Notes under the pieces: model-generated
What the model saw: only the letters and a program-made list of their open reading frames with translations
Database searches by the model: none
What the model was told of the DNA's origin: nothing
Part shown: positions 6,138 through 13,031 of the stretch, piece after piece
How positions within the stretch are numbered: position 1 is the stretch's first letter
Layout of the letters: every line of letters starts with the position of its first letter
Position numbers and translations under genes: made by a program
Assembly: GCA_036642795.1 (NCBI GenBank)
Contig: JAVXTH010000033.1
Span: 1 to 15,306 of the forward strand
DNA from: JAVXTH01 sp036642795
GTDB lineage: Bacteria > Bacillota_I > Bacilli_A > Erysipelotrichales > Erysipelotrichaceae
Reading direction: 5' to 3'
DNA length: 15,306 nucleotides

Positions 6138-7682
6138 ATGAGTAAACATTTAGAAACAACAATTCGTGTTCCAGTTAATATGAATAACCCTGCATTAAAA
6201 AGAATTGAATCGCTTTGTATCCAATGTGGAAAATGTCGTGATGTTTGTGAACAAGATATTTCAGTTGGAAATCATTTTGATTTAAACAAAACGTTAGATC
6301 AAGCTATTTGTGTTCATTGTGGACAATGTATCAATGTTTGTCCAACCGGTGCCTTAGTGGAAATAAAAAGTTATGCGAAAGTCAAAGAAGCAATATTAGA
6401 TCCCCATAAAAAAGTAGTTGTTATGACTTCCCCTTCGGTACGTGCTGCTTTAGGTGAAGAATTTGGGATGGATGCTGGAAGTTATGTAGAAGAAGAAATG
6501 GTTGGAGCATTACGTAGTTTGGGCGTAGATTATGTTTTTGATACAACCTTTGCTGCTGATTTAACGATTATGGAAGAAGCAAGCGAGTTAATTGATCGAA
6601 TTACTAAAAAACGCCCATTACCACAGTTCACTTCTTGTTGTCCTGCTTGGGTTAAATTTGCAGAGACTTATTATCCTCATTTACTTGCGAATCTTTCAAC
6701 GAGTAAAAGTCCAATCGCAATGTTTGGACCAACGATTAAAACCTATTTTGCGAAGAAAGAAGGAATCAATCCAAGCGATATCGTTTGTGTTGCCTTAACT
6801 CCTTGTACGGCGAAAAAGTTTGAAATCAATCGAGAAGAAATGAAAGACAGTGGAATTTATCATCAGGATGAAGCGATTCGTGATAACGATTATGTTATAA
6901 CAACCCGTGAATTAGCTGAGTGGTTAAAGAGTGAAAACAAAGATTTGAGTACGATAACACCTTCTTGCTTTGATTCCTTGATGCCTCGAGGTAGTGGAGC
7001 TGGGATTATCTTTGGTAATTCTGGAGGAGTGATGGAAGCAGCTTTACGTACTGCTCACTATATGTTAACTCAAAGCAACCCACCAGAACACTTTTTAGAC
7101 TTTGAAGAAGTACGTGGTTTAACTGGCATTAAAATAGCAGAAGTTACGATTGCGAATTTACCTTTAAAAGTAGCTGTTATCCAAGGCTTAGATTTCATCC
7201 GCAACTTTTTAGATCATTATAATCTAGATGAATTCCAATTTATTGAAGTCATGACTTGTCGAGGTGGCTGCATTGGTGGTGGTGGTCAACCAAAACACAT
7301 CAATGAAAACTTAGATGAAATTCGTAAAAAAAGAATTGCTTCCCTTTATCAAAAAGATAGTGAAGTAACAATTCGTTATTCTCATGAAAATGTTGAATTA
7401 CAAAACTTATACAAAGAATTCTATCAAGCACCTTTATCTGTGTTAAGTGAACAATTACTTCATACTTCCTACCAAGATCGCAGTTCTACTCTTGGTGAAG
7501 CAGCTTCAAACTATGATCACCAATATCAAAAAGAAGTCAAAACAAAAGATGAAGCAACAAGTGATATTCGTTATAAATGCTCCATCTGTGGTTATATATA
7601 TGAAGGTGATATAACAAAAGAGAGTGATGATTTTAAATGTCCAATCTGTTTTGTTGGCAAAGATTTATTCGAGAAAATCTAG
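6138..7682 (+). CDS. [FeFe]-hydrogenase with C-terminal rubredoxin-like domain
   Basis: Cytosolic iron-only hydrogenase that would interconvert protons and H2. Domains in order: two [4Fe-4S] ferredoxin motifs (Cys27-30-33-37 and Cys58-61-64-68); the H-cluster domain with L1 TSCCPAW (165-171), L2 TPCTAKK (221-227) and L3 around Cys374 and Cys378 (TCRGGCIGGGGQP); a linker of about 90 residues; and a rubredoxin-like end with CSIC (481-484) and CPIC (501-504). The four H-cluster cysteines (168, 223, 374, 378) and the proton-relay Cys167 are intact, so it should be catalytic rather than a degenerate sensor. L2 has Thr where many enzymes have Met before PC. The rubredoxin end is short, like that of rubrerythrin. 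ATG at 6138 follows GGAGG by six bases. No hyd maturation genes are in the window. The electron partner is unknown. Confidence 0.93.
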   Translation: MSKHLETTIRVPVNMNNPALKRIESLCIQCGKCRDVCEQDISVGNHFDLNKTLDQAICVHCGQCINVCPTGALVEIKSYAKVKEAILDPHKKVVVMTSPSVRAALGEEFGMDAGSYVEEEMVGALRSLGVDYVFDTTFAADLTIMEEASELIDRITKKRPLPQFTSCCPAWVKFAETYYPHLLANLSTSKSPIAMFGPTIKTYFAKKEGINPSDIVCVALTPCTAKKFEINREEMKDSGIYHQDEAIRDNDYVITTRELAEWLKSENKDLSTITPSCFDSLMPRGSGAGIIFGNSGGVMEAALRTAHYMLTQSNPPEHFLDFEEVRGLTGIKIAEVTIANLPLKVAVIQGLDFIRNFLDHYNLDEFQFIEVMTCRGGCIGGGGQPKHINENLDEIRKKRIASLYQKDSEVTIRYSHENVELQNLYKEFYQAPLSVLSEQLLHTSYQDRSSTLGEAASNYDHQYQKEVKTKDEATSDIRYKCSICGYIYEGDITKESDDFKCPICFVGKDLFEKI

Positions 7683-8416
7683 ATTTCTGGCATATCATTA
7701 TGATATGCCTTTTTTATTAATTCCCTTTTATCTGCTTTTGAAAGCTGTTTAATTTCATATTCACGTTTTAATGCACTGCTTTTATCCTTAAAAGTTTCAA
7801 CATAAACCAATTTATTAGGTTTATGTATTTTCGTATACTTAGCACCTTTTCCATTTAAATGCATTTGATATCTTTTTTTAATATCATTCGTCCACCCTGT
7901 ATAGAATGTTTGATCCATACATTCAATGATGTAAACATACTGAGTCGTTGTTTTTAAGAATGAAGTCGCAAGTACTTTATTATTATAAGTTAAATCCATT
8001 TCATGAAGTTCAACATGATACGATGGTATTTGAACATCAATTTCTTCTTGAACCTTTTTAGCCAAACAGATGCGACTACAAAAATCGCTGTCTTTATAAG
8101 AAATTGAATTTTGATCCAAAGCTTCTTTCATCTTTTTTATACATAAATTTTGTCCTTGATTCGCTTTTACTTCTAACCATAAAATATGATCTTCGATGAT
8201 TAATTCACTCTTAGATAAATCAAGATAAAAAGTAGCTAGCGATAAACTATTAAATACCTTTTCAATTGCTTCTTTTGAAATCAAAGCATGAAAAAGAATA
8301 AGCTTCATGTCTGGTTCAATCTTTAGTTCCGTTTGTTTAACCTTCAAGAGCAGCTTATTCTTTATTTTTTCTTGTATTAAATCAGGAATCTTTATCGACA
8401 AAGTATAATGTTTCAT
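7679..8416 (-). CDS. degenerate 2H-phosphoesterase-like domain fused to GIY-YIG nuclease domain
   Basis: A 245-residue soluble protein. The C-terminal 85 residues are a GIY-YIG domain of the YhbQ/UPF0213 type: YVYII (160-164), YTG (172-174), Arg182, His186 and the catalytic Glu219 in ALKREYEIK are all in place, so it may be an active nuclease. The N-terminal 150 residues resemble the fold of LigT/2'-5' RNA ligase 2H phosphoesterases, starting with a strand HYTLSIKIP. The two catalytic HxT/S motifs, however, appear replaced by KLIL (38-41) and RICL (115-118); this match is by eye and uncertain. The start at 8416 lies six bases after the pgsA stop without a good ribosome binding site, so translation is probably coupled. 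Its TAG stop overlaps the convergent hydrogenase stop within CTAG. Biological role unknown. Confidence 0.8.
   Translation of the reverse strand: MKHYTLSIKIPDLIQEKIKNKLLLKVKQTELKIEPDMKLILFHALISKEAIEKVFNSLSLATFYLDLSKSELIIEDHILWLEVKANQGQNLCIKKMKEALDQNSISYKDSDFCSRICLAKKVQEEIDVQIPSYHVELHEMDLTYNNKVLATSFLKTTTQYVYIIECMDQTFYTGWTNDIKKRYQMHLNGKGAKYTKIHKPNKLVYVETFKDKSSALKREYEIKQLSKADKRELIKKAYHNDMPEI
7689..7715 (+). terminator. intrinsic terminator of the hydrogenase gene
   Basis: Perfect 9-bp stem GGCATATCA (7689-7697) with TGATATGCC (7701-7709), 3-base loop, then TTTTTT (7710-7715), starting six bases after the hydrogenase stop. On the other strand the same bases encode the last residues of the GIY-YIG protein. 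Confidence 0.9.
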
Positions 8417-8422
8417 AGAGAA

Positions 8423-8998
8423 TTATCGTTGTTCTTCACTTTTAACTTGTTGGAACATCTCTCGATATAATTTGATATAAAATACAAAGGCAATCAGCAT
8501 AAAAAAGATTGATACCCCAATTAATATATTAGCAACCTCTTGTGGTATCTTAACCCATACAATTAAGATCACCATTGAAACATAAAAGACAGCGGTTGCG
8601 ACTTTACCATACCATTGTGCTCCATCTAGTTTTCTTCCATGACGATACATCAGAAGTGAACTGATTCCTAAGAAACCATCTTTTAATACTAATATAATAA
8701 ATAATGGTATTGCGAAAGGAAAACGGAACATTAAACAAAAAGCAATCGCAACTTGTGTGCATTTATCCGCAAATGGATCTAATGCTTTACCAAGCTCCGT
8801 AATCATATTAAATTTTCTTGCGATAAAGCCATCCGCAAAATCAGTTAATCCAGATAACAAGATAATTCCACTGGCGATAAAATAATCATAGTTACTATTT
8901 GCTTTGATATATACATAAATAAAGATGGGAAGAAGTAATAGGCGCATATAACATAAACAATTAGGAATACTAAACAATTCACTTTTTTTAAATTTCAT
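8423..8998 (-). CDS. pgsA: CDP-diacylglycerol--glycerol-3-phosphate 3-phosphatidyltransferase
   Basis: Membrane enzyme making phosphatidylglycerophosphate from CDP-diacylglycerol and glycerol 3-phosphate, the committed step to phosphatidylglycerol and cardiolipin. The CDP-alcohol phosphatidyltransferase signature D-x2-DG-x2-AR-x8-G-x3-D-x3-D is perfect: Asp53, Asp56, Gly57, Ala60, Arg61, Gly70, Asp74 and Asp78. The N-terminus has the family-like start SIPNCLCYMRLLLLPIF. Five or six hydrophobic helices and a 191-residue length fit PgsA; other CDP-alcohol transferases remain possible but less likely. The ATG at 8998 follows GGAG by seven bases. A strong promoter precedes it, and the GIY-YIG gene follows after six bases in the same transcript. 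Confidence 0.9.
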   Translation of the reverse strand: MKFKKSELFSIPNCLCYMRLLLLPIFIYVYIKANSNYDYFIASGIILLSGLTDFADGFIARKFNMITELGKALDPFADKCTQVAIAFCLMFRFPFAIPLFIILVLKDGFLGISSLLMYRHGRKLDGAQWYGKVATAVFYVSMVILIVWVKIPQEVANILIGVSIFFMLIAFVFYIKLYREMFQQVKSEEQR

Positions 8999-9054
8999 AG
9001 CACTTCTCCTCTTCCTAAAGGTGATTCATTTTAACCTTTTTTTATAATATACCA

Positions 9055-9083
9055 ATTTTAAGACAAGCACTTCAAACTGTCAA
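9055..9083 (-). promoter_or_regulatory. promoter of the pgsA operon
   Basis: Minus strand perfect -35 TTGACA (9083-9078), 17-base spacer, -10 TAAAAT (9060-9055). Transcription would start about 50 bases before the pgsA start codon. It is one of the strongest promoters in the window. Confidence 0.75.
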
Positions 9084-9107
9084 CAAACGATTGTCTTATT
9101 TACTTCT

Positions 9108-9140
9108 TTTGTTACCCTTTTTACATATAAAGGTAACAAA
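9108..9140. repeat. inverted repeat upstream of the pgsA promoter
   Basis: TTTGTTACC (9108-9116) and GGTAACAAA (9132-9140), perfect 9-bp arms with a 15-base centre that adds three more A-T pairs. No T tract follows on either strand, so it is not a terminator. It could be an operator for pgsA or for the divergent surface-protein gene. Confidence 0.5.
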
Positions 9141-9365
9141 GAAACCAAATTATACTATATTTCTTATTTATTTAATAAATCACGCAAGATAACTGATAAA
9201 GCGGTTGAAAATATAATATATATGTTGTATTCTAAATATAGAAAACATGTTTGATTACACACATTTATAAGTAGTTGAAATAATTAAAAGCTACTTAAAA
9301 AATAAATATTTATAATGAACGCTTTAAATCTTATTTTTACCTATCACAAGATATCAAATTTAAGC

Positions 9366-9394
9366 TTGATAAAGAAAGAACTAAAACATATCAA
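9366..9394 (+). promoter_or_regulatory. weak promoter candidate for the 614-residue surface protein gene
   Basis: TTGATA (9366-9371), 17-base spacer, TATCAA (9389-9394). The -35 is good and the -10 is poor. If used, it gives a leader of more than 100 bases before the start codon. No better promoter was found nearer the gene. Confidence 0.3.
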
Positions 9395-9516
9395 CTTTGT
9401 TGCATTCCATAACATAGAGCAACTTATTTTAAACGTAATAATTATATTAAAGAAACATTCAAAAACACCTATTTAAGAAATAATAATATAACTATCAAAT
9501 AGTGGAGGAGAATATC

Positions 9517-11361
9517 ATGAAAAAGCTTAAAAGAATTATGCTTTCAATTGTATTAGTTTTAACATTTTCAATCAGTTTAGTTCCAACTTCAGTTCACGCT
9601 GTTAGTGAATTGTATGTAAACGGAGTTAACATGTTATTACCAGAAAACCAAAATAAAGCAATTCCCGCTGGTAAGGGTACGATAAAGTACAATCCAACAA
9701 CTTTAACCTTAGAATTAAACAACGCTACTATAGATACTGCAAATACTACAGATCCTGCTTTAAACAAATATTTAATATTAAACGCTACGCCAAATGAATT
9801 AACTATTTCCTTGATAGGAACCAACGAAATTATAATGAAAGAAAGCTTTACTAACGCAATCGATAATACCCAAGGAAAGTTAACTATTAACGGAGTTGGA
9901 GAGAAACCAACCTTAACGATATCGAGTGGAGTGGCAGATGTAAACTATACCGGTATTCAATCTAACGGTTTGAATATAAAGGATGCAACTATCAATATTA
10001 AAAGTTATAAAGTAACTTATCCGAAAGCTGCTATTGCAAGTAGTGACCCTAATATAAGCAATTCTAATATCAATATTAAAAATTTTTATAGTGGAATTAA
10101 CATGGGCCCCGCAACGATTAAAGATAGCACATTAAATTTTGAGGGGTGTGAAAATAATATTTATATAGTGGGAGGAAATTTAAATATAGAGGATAGTAAG
10201 ATATATAGTAATAAAAATGATACACGTTCAATCTTAATAAGCGAAATGAACTGTGATACTTTTAATTTAACTAATTCGAAAATAGAAGCAAACGATGGGA
10301 CATTAATTAACGGAATTCAAGCATTTCCGAAATTAAATATTATTAATTCTACTGTTGATATTATAACTGAAAACTCTAGTTTTGGAGGGCTGAAACAAAT
10401 AACGGTAGCTAATAGTACAATCAATGCGTTAAGCAAAAATGGTAATGCAATGACTATTTTCAAGTCATTAGATATTAAAGATAGTATTATTAACGCAGAA
10501 GGCGGAGTTAACAAAGGAATAAATCAACCCGCTATATCAGTTGAAAGCGATATAAATTCTACATCTCATACAAATCATATTACTTTAAATGATAACTTAT
10601 ATGTTAAGAATAATAGAAAGATAAGCAAGAGTCCACTGGTTAACGGTAAATTCTATACTTCATTTATAGCTGACACTGAAACTGAATTAAAATTTGATTT
10701 AACGAATGCCGCTAAAGAAGTACATATAGATTTCAAAAGAGCAGATTATACTGCGGTAGATGCTGCTATTAATGCAGTACCTAAAGATCTAAGCATTTAT
10801 ACTACAGCAACTGTTAACACCCTTAATACTGCTTTAAAGGCTGTCGTAAGAGAATTAAAGATTACTGAACAAGCAAAGGTAGATAAGTATGCAACCGATA
10901 TAAATACTGCAGTTAAGAATCTACAACTTAAACCAGTTGAACCTACTATGAGTGAAGGTAGTAATCAAACGATTAAGGAAGGTAATGATGCTACCTTTAA
11001 ATCAAATGCAGAACTTAAAGACTTTATTAAAGTATTAGTTGATGGTAAAGATGTAGATAAAAATAACTTTGAAGTAAAGAGTGGAAGTACAATCGTAACG
11101 CTAAAGAAGAGTTATTTAAATACTTTAACGGAAGGTAGTCATACACTAGAAATAGTTAGTAAGAATGGTAGTGCTAAGACTAGCTTTACAATTAAAAAGA
11201 ATAATAAACCCGTTACACCAAAACCGGTGGATCCAAGCAAACCAATAAAACCAAAAGCACCAAATACCGGAATCAATAACAATGATAATCAAATCTTTAT
11301 GCTATTGCTTATTAGTAGTATTGGAATGATAGTTATTAAAAGAAAAGAAATAAAGGAATAA
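9517..11361 (+). CDS. beta-solenoid cell-wall surface protein with FIVAR-like and X2-like domains, APNTG sorting signal
   Basis: Secreted protein of 614 residues, probably anchored to peptidoglycan by sortase. A Lys-rich signal peptide ends near VHA28. Residues 30-145 form a beta-rich head with strands such as LTLELNNATI. Residues 150-330 contain about eight coils of 22-27 residues sharing a DS/NS-x-I pattern (KDATINI, KDSTLNF, EDSKIYS, TNSKIEA, INSTVDI, ANSTINA, KDSIINA), the plan of a right-handed beta-helix. A FIVAR-like helical unit follows (about 409-472), then an X2-like immunoglobulin-type domain (about 480-560, with SGSTIVTLKKSYLNTL), a Pro/Lys linker, and A581-P-N-T-G585 ahead of a hydrophobic helix and a KRKEIKE tail. 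The ATG at 9517 follows GGAGGAG; a GTG at 9502 lies upstream of that site and is rejected. Frequent ATA codons set it apart from the neighbouring housekeeping genes. Ligand unknown; no catalytic motif seen. Confidence 0.8.
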   Translation: MKKLKRIMLSIVLVLTFSISLVPTSVHAVSELYVNGVNMLLPENQNKAIPAGKGTIKYNPTTLTLELNNATIDTANTTDPALNKYLILNATPNELTISLIGTNEIIMKESFTNAIDNTQGKLTINGVGEKPTLTISSGVADVNYTGIQSNGLNIKDATINIKSYKVTYPKAAIASSDPNISNSNINIKNFYSGINMGPATIKDSTLNFEGCENNIYIVGGNLNIEDSKIYSNKNDTRSILISEMNCDTFNLTNSKIEANDGTLINGIQAFPKLNIINSTVDIITENSSFGGLKQITVANSTINALSKNGNAMTIFKSLDIKDSIINAEGGVNKGINQPAISVESDINSTSHTNHITLNDNLYVKNNRKISKSPLVNGKFYTSFIADTETELKFDLTNAAKEVHIDFKRADYTAVDAAINAVPKDLSIYTTATVNTLNTALKAVVRELKITEQAKVDKYATDINTAVKNLQLKPVEPTMSEGSNQTIKEGNDATFKSNAELKDFIKVLVDGKDVDKNNFEVKSGSTIVTLKKSYLNTLTEGSHTLEIVSKNGSAKTSFTIKKNNKPVTPKPVDPSKPIKPKAPNTGINNNDNQIFMLLLISSIGMIVIKRKEIKE

Positions 11362-11405
11362 AGAAAATAAGTAACTACGCTAATAGCATTTCATTTTAAG
11401 AATTT

Positions 11406-11465
11406 AAAAAGAATCTTATGACGTTGTAAACCAGTTGGTAAACAAATGTGATAGATTCTTTTTTT
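11406..11465. terminator. long hairpin between two convergent surface-protein genes, probable bidirectional terminator
   Basis: Outer 11-bp arms AAAAAGAATCT (11406-11416) and AGATTCTTTTT (11453-11463) end in A and T tracts, so both strands give a stem followed by U residues. The 36-base centre is not a simple loop: TTGT/ACAA and ACC/GGT arms around an AGTT tip can stack further, separated by internal loops. It lies 44 bases after the upstream stop and 23 bases before the convergent stop. Confidence 0.65.
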
Positions 11466-11486
11466 ATGTTGGTTACATTCAATATT

Positions 11487-12761
11487 CTATTTATATAATA
11501 TTTGTAACTTTCTCAATGATAATAAACCTATCATTGATATACTCATTATAATCATCCATGCATTGATATTAGTATCATCACTTGTATTTGGATGATCAAC
11601 TTTAATCATTGGTTTTGTTTCTATAATAACTTCTTGTTTTTCTTCTTGTGGTTTTACAACTGGTTTAACTTCTGGTTTTGTTTCAATCACTTCTTGCTTT
11701 GGTTCTTCTTGTGGTTTTACTTGAGGTTCCTTAATTATTTCAGTTAACTTAGGTATCGTTAAAGTCTTTTTCGCTTGGCACTTATTACAAGTAAAGGTTT
11801 TAATTCCGGTTTCATTAATTGTAGCATCTTTAGTGATAACTCCTAGATCCCAACTATGTTTTTCTATTTGTTTATGCTTCGAATTCTTTTTACATTCACG
11901 AATATGTTCGTTCTCATTATTCTTTAGCCAACTACCCCATTCATGCATACAACCAATTCTAAGTTTATTAACTAAATTATTTTCATCCATATATACTGCG
12001 TGTTGATTTAAATTACTTGGTACTATAGTCTTACTATAATCAGGAGCAAGTGATGCTTGTAAGTTATTTGTCACAGTGATATTTCCATTACCAATAAAAC
12101 CATTACAATAAACTGCTGTTGCTATTCCGGTTGTTTTTACTTTACCAGATTGAGCAAACAGTTCACAATCTCCATTAAACCTTACTTCTTCAAATGCAGA
12201 AATACCTGCAGATAATGCATCCTCGCCACTTACATCACCACTCGTCGCATAAATCAATCCTCCTGCAATTTCTAAGATTTGTCCACTTCCTATCGCAACA
12301 CTACTTTGTTGTACATTAGTGGAATTTGATTCAAGCATTGAGCCACTTACTACATTAAGAGTACCTTCTCCTTCAATACGTAAATTACCATTCCCTAAAA
12401 TAGCACTCATATCTTTGTTGTCTTTTCCTTTTGATGAGTGTAATGAAATGTTATTAACGGATCCCTTTGTTAGTACAATGGTTGTAAACTGTTTTTCATC
12501 ATTAGGATCCAATGCTAGTGGTAAATTAATAGCCGCTTCTTCATCTTTAACATTAAGATTAATGCCATTTAAAGTAAGTACATGGCTACTAGCATCCCAC
12601 TTCCAACCATCTCCTTGTGTTTGTTTTAATGGTTCCGTAACTAAATCAATCATTGCATCACTTTTATCAATTGCTCTCACTGATAAAGAAATGTTTGAAA
12701 CCATAAAAAAAGACACTAAAAAAAAGAGCACAACTGCCTTAAAACAATTTTGCCGTAACAT
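11487..12761 (-). CDS. cell-wall surface protein with Cys/His motif, Pro/Glu repeats and HPNTS sorting signal
   Basis: Secreted protein of 424 residues, likely wall-anchored. A signal peptide ends near VRA30. Residues 45-270 are beta-rich with a GWKWDASSHVLTLNGINL opening and Gly/Asn-rich turns (GNGNLRIEGEGTLNV), suggesting a short solenoid. Residues 271-340 hold a Cys/His-rich unit (Cys271, His273, Trp275, His286, Cys290, His302, Trp304, Cys325, Cys328) of a kind repeated in many Firmicute surface proteins; one expected cysteine near 293 is missing. A 21-residue Pro/Lys/Glu unit occurs twice (about 350-386). The end carries H390-P-N-T-S394, a hydrophobic helix and a Lys/Arg tail, a sorting signal lacking the usual Leu and Gly. 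The start at 12761 is 11 bases after AAGGG, a loose spacing, but signal-peptide shape supports it. Partner of the convergent surface protein. Ligand unknown. Confidence 0.78.
   Translation of the reverse strand: MLRQNCFKAVVLFFLVSFFMVSNISLSVRAIDKSDAMIDLVTEPLKQTQGDGWKWDASSHVLTLNGINLNVKDEEAAINLPLALDPNDEKQFTTIVLTKGSVNNISLHSSKGKDNKDMSAILGNGNLRIEGEGTLNVVSGSMLESNSTNVQQSSVAIGSGQILEIAGGLIYATSGDVSGEDALSAGISAFEEVRFNGDCELFAQSGKVKTTGIATAVYCNGFIGNGNITVTNNLQASLAPDYSKTIVPSNLNQHAVYMDENNLVNKLRIGCMHEWGSWLKNNENEHIRECKKNSKHKQIEKHSWDLGVITKDATINETGIKTFTCNKCQAKKTLTIPKLTEIIKEPQVKPQEEPKQEVIETKPEVKPVVKPQEEKQEVIIETKPMIKVDHPNTSDDTNINAWMIIMSISMIGLLSLRKLQILYK
11611..11720. repeat. two imperfect 47-base tandem units encoding a Pro/Lys/Glu wall-spanning stretch
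   Basis: Copies at 11611-11657 and 11674-11720 are offset by 63 bases (21 codons). Each reads GGTTTTGTTTC at one end and TTCTTGTGGTTTTAC at the other, and differs by small substitutions. In frame they encode VKPQEE-PKQEV-IETKP and a near copy with small changes. Such units vary in number between strains in wall-anchored proteins. Confidence 0.7.
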
Positions 12762-12779
12762 AAATATGTATTCCCTTCT

Positions 12780-12794
12780 ATCGTAACCTACGAT
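12780..12794. repeat. small hairpin in the leader of the 424-residue surface protein gene
   Basis: Perfect 6-bp arms ATCGTA-ACC-TACGAT with a 3-base loop. In the minus-strand transcript it lies between the transcription start and the AAGGGA ribosome binding site. It may be an operator, an mRNA-stabilising hairpin, or chance. Confidence 0.4.
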
Positions 12795-12817
12795 GCCCCC
12801 AACTTACTTATAACTAA

Positions 12818-12845
12818 AGTATAAAGGAAATATATTTATAATCAA
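12818..12845 (-). promoter_or_regulatory. promoter of the 424-residue surface protein gene
   Basis: Minus strand -35 TTGATT (12845-12840), 16-base spacer, -10 TATACT (12823-12818), giving a leader of about 50 bases. Confidence 0.55.
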
Positions 12846-13002
12846 CACCGATAGTATGAAAAGGCAGTTATTCAATTTTTTCATGACGATTAAATGGCAT
12901 AAAAAAATATATTCATCATATAGAATATAAGAGAAAGTTCCTTTCTTTATTTTGTGACTATTCTGTAAACCTAATTCCACACACCTAGTTATGTTAACTA
13001 CA

Positions 13003-13031
13003 TTGACTAATTATGATAATTACGTTATACT
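13003..13031 (+). promoter_or_regulatory. promoter of the DUF1836-degV operon
   Basis: -35 TTGACT (13003-13008), 17-base spacer, -10 TATACT (13026-13031). Its -10 lies downstream of an in-frame ATG at 13013, which rules that ATG out as the start of the following gene. Confidence 0.75.

Larger units (their letters stand above)
8999..9516. other. long AT-rich intergenic region upstream of a surface-protein gene
   Basis: Just over 500 bases without a supported gene. Contents: the pgsA promoter (9055-9083, minus strand); an inverted repeat TTTGTTACC/GGTAACAAA (9108-9140); a 7-bp inverted repeat TAAGTAG/CTACTTA with a 16-base loop around 9269-9298; a weak plus-strand promoter candidate (9366-9394); and the ribosome binding site at 9504-9510. 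A TATCAA/TTGATA repeat lies near 9352-9371. No open frame with a ribosome binding site was found. Confidence 0.5.

Noticed and set aside
9108..9140. Inverted repeat considered as a terminator
   Set aside because: No T tract follows on either strand and no gene ends nearby.
9395..9450. Sequence with GTTGC/GCAAC arms that recalls an insertion-sequence end
   Set aside because: Arms are only 5 bp, no transposase remnant could be read in any frame, and no target duplication was seen.
9594..9824. 76-codon minus-strand frame inside the larger surface gene
   Set aside because: No ribosome binding site, and the opposite strand encodes the signal peptide and head of a convincing secreted protein.
12319..12786. 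155-codon plus-strand frame opposite the 424-residue surface protein gene
   Set aside because: The minus-strand protein has a signal peptide, stalk, repeats and sorting signal; the antisense frame has no ribosome binding site and low-complexity content.
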